From an uncultured Lysobacteraceae bacterium (GTDB lineage: Bacteria > Pseudomonadota > Gammaproteobacteria > Xanthomonadales > Rhodanobacteraceae): a stretch of DNA of 5,514 nucleotides. Location of the stretch: positions 1 through 5,514 of the forward strand of contig CAMLLF010000306.1 in the NCBI GenBank assembly GCA_946480705.1, given 5' to 3'. The notes under the pieces were generated by a model. That model was not told where the DNA came from and made no database searches. It worked only from the letters and a program-made list of their open reading frames with translations. The translations under genes were made by a program, and so were the position numbers. Below, piece after piece: positions 1 through 5,514 of the stretch; positions within the stretch are counted from its first letter, which is position 1; each line of letters opens with the position of its first letter.

Positions 1-146
1 TGAACCACCGGCAGCGCCACGTCGGCCTCGAGCAGCGCGATGCGGACCTCGCGCAGCGACTCGCGGATGTTTTCCTCGGTCAGGCGGGCGCGACCGCGCA
101 GGCGCTCGATGGTGGAGGACAGGCGCTGGGTCAGGGACTCGAACAT
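1..146 (-). CDS. ffh: Signal recognition particle GTPase Ffh, N-terminal part (runs off the left edge)
   Basis: Ffh (SRP54) binds 4.5S RNA, recognises signal sequences of nascent inner-membrane and exported proteins, and delivers ribosomes to the receptor FtsY; it acts in the cytosol and at the inner membrane. Only 48 codons plus two bases are present, all from the helical N domain that precedes the GTPase G domain. The protein begins MFESLTQRLSSTIERLRGR, continues with RLTEENIRESLREVR (residues 21-35) and reaches LLEADVALPVV (residues 38-48), the hallmark segment of the Ffh N domain. The GTPase motifs and the methionine-rich M domain lie outside the window. I chose the ATG at 146 because the family normally starts MF(D/E)xLTxRL. 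An in-frame ATG at 155 would add only MPH. Neither start has a convincing Shine-Dalgarno sequence. The gene is divergent from the YpjD-like gene, an arrangement also known in E. coli relatives. Confidence 0.96.
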   Translation of the reverse strand, partial: MFESLTQRLSSTIERLRGRARLTEENIRESLREVRIALLEADVALPVV

Positions 147-178
147 GTGCGGCATCGATACACGACAAAAGGGCGCGG

Positions 179-187
179 ATTATAGCA
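179..187 (-). promoter_or_regulatory. Extended -10 promoter element of ffh
   Basis: Read on the minus strand, 187 to 179 is TGCTATAAT: a perfect TATAAT hexamer (184-179) preceded by the TGn extension. The predicted transcription start is near position 172, about 26 bases before the ffh ATG at 146. No good -35 hexamer lies 16-18 bp upstream. This fits an extended -10 promoter, in which the TG element compensates for a weak -35. A TTGACG on the minus strand lies only 6 bp upstream of the -10, too close to serve as its -35. Sequence and position are seen directly; activity is inferred. Confidence 0.65.
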
Positions 188-204
188 GCGCGTCAATAGC
201 CGCG

Positions 205-216
205 CGTCCGCGGACG
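205..216. repeat. 12-bp perfect palindrome upstream of the ffh -10
   Basis: CGTCCGCGGACG is a perfect inverted repeat with no spacer, centred at 210/211. It lies in the ffh/ypjD-like divergent region, at roughly -33 to -44 relative to the predicted ffh start. It could be a dimeric regulator site or a chance product of high GC content. I recognise no known operator. Confidence 0.35.
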
Positions 217-295
217 GAGCCGACGGCGCCAAATCGCGCACTCCGCGGCCGTTTGCGGCATGCGCCCGCGCGCGGCGCTGTGCCACACTCGCGGC

Positions 296-1096
296 ATGCT
301 GATCTCCATCCTGGCCGCCGTATCGGTCGCCGCCTATCTCGCTGCCACGCTGCTTTCCGCGCTGCCGGCCCTGCGCGGCACGGCGCCGTCGCGCGCAGCC
401 GGGCTCGCCGTCGCAGCGGTCGGCGTGCTGGCACACCTGACCTACCTGCTCGCGACGCACCGCGGCGGCGTCGATCTGCATTTTTTCGCCGCACTGAGCT
501 TCGTCGCGATGCTGATCGCCGGAACCACGCTCGCGGTCAACGCGGCGCGCCCCGTCGGCGCGCTCGGCGTCATCGTGTTCCCGCTTGCGGCCGTGCTGCT
601 CGCGGTCGACGCCTGGCTCGCGCCGCCGACGCGGCCGAGCGCCATGGACTGGCAGATCAAGCTTCATGTCGTCGTCGCGCTGTTCGGCTACGCGCTGCTC
701 AGCGTCTCGGCAGTGCTCGCCCTGCTGCTGCTCGTGCAGGAGCGCGCACTGCGCAACCGCGACATCGGGAGCCACTGGCTGCGCGTGCTGCCGCCGCTGA
801 CCCTGACTGAAAGCCTGATGTTCCGCCTCGTCGGCGCGGGCTTCGTGCTGTTGACCGCAACGCTGCTGACCGGCGTGCTGTTCGTCGAGAACCTGTTCGC
901 CCAGCATCTCGTCCACAAGACGACGCTTTCCATCGTCGCGTGGGTCGTGTTCGGAACGCTGCTCGTCGGACGCTGGCGCTACGGCTGGCGCGGCCGCCGC
1001 GCGGTGCGCCTGCTGCTCAGCGGCATGGCCGTACTGCTGCTCGCCTTCTTCGGCAGCAAGTTCGTGCTCGAAGTGCTGCTGGCGCGCACGCCTTGA
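296..1096 (+). CDS. ypjD: YpjD/CcsA-family inner-membrane protein (cytochrome c assembly-like)
   Basis: A 266-residue, highly hydrophobic protein with about eight membrane segments (near residues 3-22, 33-53, 61-80, 88-106, 122-147, 176-197, 209-225 and 237-254). Length and layout match the YpjD branch of the CcsA/CcmC-like cytochrome c assembly family (E. coli YpjD is about 263 residues). Recognisable features are LPPLTLTESLMF before segment 6, GAGFVLLTATLLTG within it, and a GSKFVLEVLL end. Histidines 47, 62, 124, 204 and 207 lie in or beside membrane segments and could bind haem. I see no tryptophan-rich WWD haem-handling loop typical of true CcsA/CcmC, so a role in cytochrome c maturation is only a family-level inference; YpjD itself is poorly characterised. 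The start at 296 was chosen because the protein then opens directly with a hydrophobic segment. An in-frame ATG at 260 would prepend an arginine-rich dozen residues. No clear Shine-Dalgarno is visible. It is divergent from ffh, as in enterobacteria. Confidence 0.9.
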   Translation: MLISILAAVSVAAYLAATLLSALPALRGTAPSRAAGLAVAAVGVLAHLTYLLATHRGGVDLHFFAALSFVAMLIAGTTLAVNAARPVGALGVIVFPLAAVLLAVDAWLAPPTRPSAMDWQIKLHVVVALFGYALLSVSAVLALLLLVQERALRNRDIGSHWLRVLPPLTLTESLMFRLVGAGFVLLTATLLTGVLFVENLFAQHLVHKTTLSIVAWVVFGTLLVGRWRYGWRGRRAVRLLLSGMAVLLLAFFGSKFVLEVLLARTP

Positions 1097-1163
1097 ACAA
1101 CCGCGACGCAAGGCTTGCCGCCGGCTCGACGCCGAGCGCAGAATCGCCCCGCCAGCCGGCACT

Positions 1164-1171
1164 TATACGAT
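1164..1171 (+). promoter_or_regulatory. Possible -10 region upstream of the PilZ gene
   Basis: TATACGAT stands out as an AT-rich island in a GC-rich spacer. It holds two overlapping 4-of-6 matches to TATAAT (TATACG at 1164-1169, TACGAT at 1166-1171). Either would start transcription about 20 bases before the PilZ ATG. No -35 match is apparent at the right spacing, so this is weak evidence that the gene has its own promoter. Confidence 0.25.
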
Positions 1172-1176
1172 TGACT

Positions 1177-1182
1177 TGAGGA
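1177..1182 (+). promoter_or_regulatory. Probable ribosome binding site of the PilZ gene
   Basis: TGAGGA matches the anti-Shine-Dalgarno core and lies 13 bases before the ATG at 1196. The spacing is longer than the usual 5-9, but no better candidate exists. It supports the start at 1196. Confidence 0.4.
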
Positions 1183-1195
1183 CGTTTCCCAAGCC

Positions 1196-1564
1196 ATGAA
1201 GCACGACCCCGCCGACGAGCGCCGCCGTTTCCAGCGCTTCAGTTTCGAAGGCACCGTGCGCCTGTACTCCGGCCCGGCGATGTGGGAGACCAGACTCGTC
1301 GACGTATCGCTGAAGGGCGTCCTCATCGAGCGCCCGGTCGACTGGAGTGGCAAGATCGGCGGCGGCTATCGCATGGATCTGCGCATCAACAACAGCGTCA
1401 TCATCAGCATGGGCGTCTCGATCGCCCACATCATGCCGCACCGGCTCGGCTGTCGCTGGGAGAAGATCGACCTCGACAGCTTCGCGCAGCTCAAGCGCCT
1501 GATCGAACTGAATCTCGGCGATCCGGCCCTGCTCAATCGCGAGCTTTCGGCACTCGGCAACTGA
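1196..1564 (+). CDS. Single-domain PilZ protein, MapZ (PA4608)-like c-di-GMP effector
   Basis: A 122-residue cytosolic protein that is one PilZ domain. Both c-di-GMP-binding motifs are intact: RxxxR as R10-R14 within ERRRFQRF (residues 8-15), and the D/NxSxxG motif as DVSLKG (residues 36-41). The C-terminal helix carries HMP...RLGCRWEKIDLDSFAQLKRL (about 78-102) followed by IELNLGDPALLNREL (103-117). From memory, this pattern and length closely match Pseudomonas aeruginosa PA4608/MapZ, which binds c-di-GMP and inhibits the chemoreceptor methyltransferase CheR1, altering chemotaxis. c-di-GMP binding is therefore well supported; the CheR partnership is inference, since no chemotaxis gene is in view. 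I leave the symbol blank because the family includes many unnamed PilZ proteins. It follows the YpjD-like gene by 99 bases and precedes the GNAT gene by 66. An AT-rich -10-like sequence and a TGAGGA precede it. Confidence 0.92.
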   Translation: MKHDPADERRRFQRFSFEGTVRLYSGPAMWETRLVDVSLKGVLIERPVDWSGKIGGGYRMDLRINNSVIISMGVSIAHIMPHRLGCRWEKIDLDSFAQLKRLIELNLGDPALLNRELSALGN

Positions 1565-1630
1565 ACGAAGCACGCAACGCGAAGCGGACTCGGCCGGCGT
1601 TTTAGATAGCCTGCTCGATCCGCCTCATGC

Positions 1631-2248
1631 ATGTTGCACCGCATGAAAACCTCCGCCCGACGTACCGCAACCATGACCTCTCGCCGACCGCCCGAGCGTC
1701 TGCGTTTCGACGCGGCAAATGACGCTAACGTACCTACCGGGGATATCCTCACGAGCCGCGACGGAACGCCGCTGAGCATCCGGCCCATCCATGCCGATGA
1801 CGTTGCTGCGCTGCAGCGCGGTTTCTCCCGGCTTCATCCGGACGAAGTGCGGATGCGCTTCCTGCACACGCTGACCGAACTGCCCGACCAACTCGCCCAG
1901 CGCCTGTGCCGTCTCGACCCCGAGCAGGAATTCGCCTTCGTGCTCGTCGACCCGCCGGGTACCGCCGACGAAGCCGAAATCTACGGCGTCGCCCGCGCCT
2001 ATATCGACCCGACCACGGACAGTGCCGAATTCGCGCTGATCGTGCAGCGCCGCTTCACCGGCCAGGGCTTCGGCAGCGAACTGCTCCATCGCGTGATCGA
2101 CAGCTGCCGCGCACGCGGCGTGCATGAAGTCTGGGGCGACGTGCTGACCGAGAATCACGCGATGCTCGATCTCTGCGACGAGTTCGGCTTCCGCCGTGAA
2201 AGCGTGTTCCACGACGCCTCGCTGACGCGGGTACGCCTCGCGGTCTGA
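1631..2248 (+). CDS. GNAT-family acetyltransferase, resembling the Pat-type protein acetyltransferase catalytic domain
   Basis: Up to 205 residues. A GNAT fold covers about residues 46-205 and probably transfers acetyl from acetyl-CoA to an amine. Visible elements are: LSIRPIHADD (48-57), the typical first strand and turn; a helix with SRLHPDEVRMRFLH (66-79), reminiscent of the substrate-side helices of Pat acetyltransferases; strand EFALIV (133-138); the acetyl-CoA pyrophosphate loop R141-x-x-G144-x-G146 extended as GQGFG (144-148); and motif B, LTENHAMLDLCDEFGF (172-187), with Asn175. Pat/PatZ enzymes fuse such a domain to an acyl-CoA-synthetase-like region that is absent here, so this is a stand-alone version. 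The substrate is unknown; a protein lysine such as acetyl-CoA synthetase is a reasonable guess only. The start is uncertain: in-frame ATGs at 1631, 1643 and 1673 all lack a clear Shine-Dalgarno, and residues 1-37 look unconserved, so 1643 or 1673 may be correct. It lies 66 bases after the PilZ gene and 99 before mfd. Confidence 0.85.
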   Translation: MLHRMKTSARRTATMTSRRPPERLRFDAANDANVPTGDILTSRDGTPLSIRPIHADDVAALQRGFSRLHPDEVRMRFLHTLTELPDQLAQRLCRLDPEQEFAFVLVDPPGTADEAEIYGVARAYIDPTTDSAEFALIVQRRFTGQGFGSELLHRVIDSCRARGVHEVWGDVLTENHAMLDLCDEFGFRRESVFHDASLTRVRLAV

Positions 2249-2290
2249 ACCGCTTCGCCGCAGCACGCCCTGCGCGCAGCGGCAACCGGC

Positions 2291-2296
2291 TAGACT
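2291..2296 (+). promoter_or_regulatory. Possible -10 element for mfd
   Basis: TAGACT matches TATAAT at 4 of 6 positions and is the only AT-rich patch in the 99-base spacer before mfd. It would place the transcript start near 2303, just upstream of the hairpin at 2307-2331. No convincing -35 is seen. It overlaps two CTAG tetramers (2290-2293 and 2295-2298). Confidence 0.25.
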
Positions 2297-2306
2297 AGGC
2301 GGTCTT

Positions 2307-2331
2307 GCCGCCGGCCCTGTTGGCCGGCGGC
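2307..2331. repeat. Perfect GC-rich hairpin in the mfd leader
   Basis: GCCGCCGGCC (2307-2316) and GGCCGGCGGC (2322-2331) are perfect inverted arms around the 5-base loop CTGTT. On the plus strand the stem can add one T-G (U·G) wobble pair (2306/2332). It ends 16 bases before the mfd ATG, covering or abutting the usual ribosome binding region. Neither strand has a T-run after the stem, so it is not a standard intrinsic terminator. It may be a leader structure affecting mfd translation, a weak termination/stability element for the GNAT transcript, or incidental. Confidence 0.5.
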
Positions 2332-2347
2332 GCCTGCCCGCACGTCG

Positions 2348-5300
2348 ATGACCTCCAGCCTGATCCAGCCGCCGCTGCCCAAATCCGCCAAAGTCCGCCG
2401 TTACTGGGAAAATCCGCCCGGTTCAGGTCTGGCGCTCGTACTCGAACAGACCGGCCGCAGCCACGCCGGGCTCGTCGTCGCGGTGACGCGCGACACACAA
2501 GCAGCGCACGCGCTCGAAACCGAACTCGCAACCTTTGCCGGCGACGGCGTCGAAGTGCTTCATTTCCCCGACTGGGAAACCCTGCCCTACGACCTGTTCG
2601 CGCCGCATCCGGAAATCGTCTCGCAACGCATCGCCACGCTCTATCGTCTGCCGGCCGTCGCGCAGGGCGTGCTCGTCGTGCCCGTCGCGACGCTGATGCA
2701 GCGGCTCGCGCCGCGCAGCTACATAGGCGGCACGGGTCTCGCGCTCGAGGTCGGGCAGAAACTCGATCTCGGCGCCGAGCAGCGCCGCCTCGAGGCGGCC
2801 GGCTACCGGCACGTGCCGCAGGTGCTCGAACCCGGCGACTTCGCCGTGCGCGGCGCACTCATCGACATCTTTCCGATGGGCGCGGCAGAGCCGTATCGCA
2901 TCGAGCTGTTCGACGAGGAAATCGAGTCGATCCGCAACTTCGACGCCGAGACGCAGCGTTCGCTGCACAAGGTCGACAAGGTGCGCCTGCTGCCGGGGCG
3001 CGAGTTCCCGCTGACGGAGGAATCGACCAAGAGCTTTCGCACGCGGCTGCGCGAGCGCTTTCCGATCGACATCCGACGCTGCCCGCTCTATCAGGACATC
3101 AAGGAAGGCGCGACGCCGGCCGGCATCGACTACTACCTGCCGCTGTTTTTCGCGCAGACGCAGACGCTGTTCGACTACCTGTCGGCGAATGCGCTGTTCG
3201 TCCTCGGCGACGGCGCGCTCGACGCGGCCGAGCAGTTCTGGCGCCAGACCGCCGAACGCTATGACCAGCGCGCGCACGACATCGAACGGCCGGTGCTGCC
3301 GCCGGACGAACTCTATCTGTCGCCCGAACAGCTGCGCGAGCGGCTCAATCGCGAATTGCGCGTCGATCTCGTCGCGCGCGGCAGCAACGAGCACGTCCAG
3401 TCGCTTGGCCTGCAGCCGGCGCCCAACCTGCCGATCAACCGCAAGGGCGAGCAGCCGGCGGAAGAGCTGACCCGTTTCCTCGGGGCCTATCCCGGACGCG
3501 TGCTGATCGCCGCGGAAACCGCGGGTCGGCGCGAAGCGCTGATCGAACAGCTGCAGGCCGCCGGCCTGCGCCCGCTGACGCTGGCCTCGTGGGCGGAGTT
3601 CGCGCGCAGCGACGTGCGCTTCGCGATCGCGGTCGCGCCGCTGCAGGCCGGCTTCGCGCTGACCGAGCCTGCCTTCGCCGTGCTGACCGAGCGCGAGCTG
3701 CTCGGCGAGCGTGTTCAGCAGCAGCGCCGCCGCAAGCGCGCCGCGCGCGATCCGGAAACCATCATCCGCGACCTGACCGAACTCGGTCTCGGTTCGCCGA
3801 TCGTGCACGTCGACCACGGCGTCGGCCGCTATCAGGGCCTCATCAAGCTCGACGTCGGCGGCAGCGCGAACGAATTCCTCGCGATCGAATACGCCAAGGG
3901 CGACAAGCTCTACGTGCCGGTCGCGCAGCTCAATCTGGTCTCGCGCTATTCGGGTACGTCGCCGGAACTCGCGCCGCTGCATTCGCTCGGCGGCGATGCC
4001 TGGGACCGCGCCAAGCGCAAGGCCGCGGAAAAAGTGCGCGACGTCGCGGCCGAACTGCTGGCGATCTACGCACAGCGCGAGGCGCGGCAAGGCACGGCGC
4101 TCACCGTCGACCGCCCGTCGTACGAGCAGTTCGCCGCGGCGTTCCCGTTCGAGGAAACGCCCGACCAGATCTCGGCGATCGATGCGGTCATCGACGACCT
4201 CGCCTCGCCCAAGCCGATGGATCGCGTCGTCTGCGGCGACGTCGGCTTCGGCAAGACCGAAGTCGCGCTGCGTGCCGCATTCGTCACGGCGATGGCCGGC
4301 AAGCAGGTCGGCGTGCTCGTACCGACCACGCTGCTCGCGCAGCAGCACTACCAGAATTTCCGCGACCGCTACGCCGACTGGCCGATCCGCGTCGACGTGC
4401 TGAGCCGCTTCAAGAAGGAAGTCGACGAGGCGATGGCGAAGCTCGCGGAAGGCCAGATCGACGTCATGATCGGCACGCACCGCCTGCTGCAGCAGGACGT
4501 GAAGTTCAGGCAGCTCGGCCTCGTCATCGTCGACGAGGAGCAGCGCTTCGGCGTGCGGCAGAAGGAACAATTGAAAAAACTGCGCGCCGAGGTAGACCTG
4601 CTCACGCTGACCGCGACGCCGATTCCGCGCACGCTGAACATGGCGATGTCGGGCATGCGCGATCTCTCGATCATCGCCACGCCGCCGGCGCACCGGCTCG
4701 CGGTCAAGACCTTCATCGCGCCCTGGGATCCGGCGCAGCTGCGCGAGGCGTTCCAGCGCGAGCTGCAGCGCGGCGGTCAGGTGTATTTCCTGCACAACGA
4801 AGTCGACACGATCGAGAAAATGGAACGCGATCTGCAGACGCTCGTGCCCGAGGCGCGCATCCGCATCGCGCACGGCCAGATGCCGGAAAAGGAACTCGAG
4901 CAGGTCATGCTCGATTTCCACCGCCAGCGCTTCAACGTGCTGCTGTGCACGACCATCATCGAATCGGGCATCGACATCCCGAGCGCGAACACGATCATCG
5001 TCAACCGCGCCGACCGCTTCGGCCTTGCGCAGCTGCATCAGCTGCGCGGCCGCGTCGGCCGCTCGCACCACCGTGCCTACGCCTATCTCGTCGTGCCGGA
5101 CCGCCGGCAGATGACGGCCGATGCCGAGAAACGCCTCGAAGCGCTCGCGTCGATGGAAGAACTCGGCGCGGGCTTCACGCTCGCGACGCACGATCTGGAA
5201 ATCCGCGGCGCGGGCGAACTGCTCGGCGACGAGCAGAGCGGCCAGATGCAGGAAATCGGCTTCTCGCTGTACACCGACCTGCTCGAACGCGCCGTGCGTG

Positions 5301-5514
5301 CGCTCAAGAGCGGCAAGGTGCCCGATTTCGAGCTGGTCGCCGCGCACGAGACCGAGGTCGAGCTGCACCTTCCGGCGCTGATCCCGGACGACTACCTGCC
5401 CGACGTGCATGCGCGACTGACGCTGTACAAGCGCATCGCGAGCGCGCGCGACGGCGAGCGCCTGCGCGAGCTGCAGGTCGAGATGATCGATCGCTTCGGC
5501 CTGCTGCCCGACGC
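2348..5514 (+). CDS. mfd: Transcription-repair coupling factor Mfd (3' end outside the window)
   Basis: Mfd is a DNA translocase that pushes RNA polymerase off at lesions and recruits UvrA for nucleotide excision repair. The frame is open without interruption for 1055 codons; about 100 more are expected. The N-terminal UvrB-like module contains FPDWETLPYD (73-82) and RGALIDIFPMG (168-178). The RNA-polymerase-interacting (CarD-like) domain spans roughly 478-545, with VHVDHGVGRYQGL (486-498) and LYVPVAQLNLVSRYSG after it; L501 aligns with E. coli L499, a polymerase contact. Helicase motifs follow: Walker A GDVGFGKT (630-637), DEEQ (729-732), TATPIPRT (755-762), the motif V region CTTIIESGID (867-876) and QLRGRVGR (898-905). 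RecG-like translocation segments (IAHGQM) are also present. The visible sequence ends in MIDRFGLLPD, entering the C-terminal autoinhibitory domain. The Walker B box reads DEEQ, where E. coli has DEEH. The start at 2348 gives MTSSLIQPPLP directly before the conserved region. No Shine-Dalgarno is evident, and a hairpin lies just upstream. Confidence 0.98.
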   Translation, partial: MTSSLIQPPLPKSAKVRRYWENPPGSGLALVLEQTGRSHAGLVVAVTRDTQAAHALETELATFAGDGVEVLHFPDWETLPYDLFAPHPEIVSQRIATLYRLPAVAQGVLVVPVATLMQRLAPRSYIGGTGLALEVGQKLDLGAEQRRLEAAGYRHVPQVLEPGDFAVRGALIDIFPMGAAEPYRIELFDEEIESIRNFDAETQRSLHKVDKVRLLPGREFPLTEESTKSFRTRLRERFPIDIRRCPLYQDIKEGATPAGIDYYLPLFFAQTQTLFDYLSANALFVLGDGALDAAEQFWRQTAERYDQRAHDIERPVLPPDELYLSPEQLRERLNRELRVDLVARGSNEHVQSLGLQPAPNLPINRKGEQPAEELTRFLGAYPGRVLIAAETAGRREALIEQLQAAGLRPLTLASWAEFARSDVRFAIAVAPLQAGFALTEPAFAVLTERELLGERVQQQRRRKRAARDPETIIRDLTELGLGSPIVHVDHGVGRYQGLIKLDVGGSANEFLAIEYAKGDKLYVPVAQLNLVSRYSGTSPELAPLHSLGGDAWDRAKRKAAEKVRDVAAELLAIYAQREARQGTALTVDRPSYEQFAAAFPFEETPDQISAIDAVIDDLASPKPMDRVVCGDVGFGKTEVALRAAFVTAMAGKQVGVLVPTTLLAQQHYQNFRDRYADWPIRVDVLSRFKKEVDEAMAKLAEGQIDVMIGTHRLLQQDVKFRQLGLVIVDEEQRFGVRQKEQLKKLRAEVDLLTLTATPIPRTLNMAMSGMRDLSIIATPPAHRLAVKTFIAPWDPAQLREAFQRELQRGGQVYFLHNEVDTIEKMERDLQTLVPEARIRIAHGQMPEKELEQVMLDFHRQRFNVLLCTTIIESGIDIPSANTIIVNRADRFGLAQLHQLRGRVGRSHHRAYAYLVVPDRRQMTADAEKRLEALASMEELGAGFTLATHDLEIRGAGELLGDEQSGQMQEIGFSLYTDLLERAVRALKSGKVPDFELVAAHETEVELHLPALIPDDYLPDVHARLTLYKRIASARDGERLRELQVEMIDRFGLLPD

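Noticed and set aside
184..196. TTGACG as the -35 of the ffh promoter
   Set aside because: It lies only 6 bp from the -10 on the minus strand, far short of the 16-18 bp required.
281..298. Leaderless promoter for the YpjD-like gene (TGC-CACACT just before the ATG)
   Set aside because: Only 3 of 6 matches to TATAAT and no -35; not strong enough to annotate.
40..810. 256-codon plus-strand open frame over ffh and ypjD
   Set aside because: Arginine/alanine-rich translation in a different frame from the YpjD-like gene, overlapping the ffh start on the other strand; no recognisable domain.
131..1162. 343-codon minus-strand open frame as a gene
   Set aside because: It is antisense in register to the YpjD-like gene, which has clear membrane segments and family features; the composition (Q/R/E/A-rich) is typical of a shadow frame. 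It also runs into the ffh start region.
1590..1605. Terminator after the PilZ gene (GGCCGGC followed by TTTTA)
   Set aside because: The GC part is only a short self-complementary stretch that cannot form a stable stem with a loop, and the T-run is just four bases.
2307..2331. Intrinsic terminator between the GNAT gene and mfd
   Set aside because: The stem is strong, but neither strand has a T-run after it, so I list it as a hairpin of unknown role.
2305..3264. 319-codon plus-strand open frame over the start of mfd
   Set aside because: Arginine-rich out-of-frame shadow of the mfd N-terminal module, whose own frame contains the conserved Mfd motifs.
2423..5410. 995-codon minus-strand open frame as a gene
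   Set aside because: It is antisense in register to the unmistakable mfd coding sequence, and its openness follows from the absence of TTA, CTA and TCA codons in mfd. No domain or start signal supports it.
1..5514. Mobile element, CRISPR array, tRNA/rRNA, or a defence or biosynthetic system
   Set aside because: No transposase or integrase motifs, no spaced direct repeats, no tRNA-like cloverleaf and no foreign composition were seen; all coding space is accounted for by common chromosomal genes.

Overview
The window comes from the chromosome of a GC-rich proteobacterium. By eye it is about two-thirds G+C, and codons strongly favour G or C in the third position. Gene content and protein detail point to a gammaproteobacterium. 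ffh and a ypjD-type gene are divergent neighbours, the PilZ protein closely resembles Pseudomonas MapZ (PA4608), and Mfd has gammaproteobacterial motifs. A Xanthomonadales/Rhodanobacteraceae-like host is my best guess, but this is inference from protein style, not a database match.

Layout. Positions 1-146 (minus strand) hold the first 48 codons of ffh, the signal recognition particle GTPase, which runs off the left edge. A 149-base divergent region (147-295) carries a perfect extended -10 promoter for ffh and a 12-bp palindrome just upstream of it. Four plus-strand genes follow: a YpjD/CcsA-family 8-TM membrane protein (296-1096), a MapZ-like single-domain PilZ protein (1196-1564), a GNAT acetyltransferase resembling the catalytic domain of Pat-type protein acetyltransferases (1631-2248), and mfd, the transcription-repair coupling factor (2348 to beyond the right edge, 1055 codons present). 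Gaps of 99, 66 and 99 bases separate the plus-strand genes. None overlap, so a tight operon is not evident, although readthrough is possible.

The genes do not form one pathway. Ffh and the YpjD-like protein both relate to the inner membrane. The PilZ protein is a likely c-di-GMP effector, the GNAT enzyme probably acetylates a protein or small molecule, and Mfd removes stalled RNA polymerase and recruits UvrA.

This is essentially an ordinary housekeeping region. I found no mobile element, CRISPR array, tRNA/rRNA, defence system or convincing novel system. The points most worth a second look are small. They are the leader of mfd (a perfect 10-bp GC hairpin next to the start, no visible Shine-Dalgarno, and a pair of normally avoided CTAG tetramers), the ffh promoter with its palindrome, and the stand-alone Pat-like GNAT with an uncertain start. 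Very long antisense open frames opposite mfd and ypjD are explained by codon bias and are not annotated as genes.
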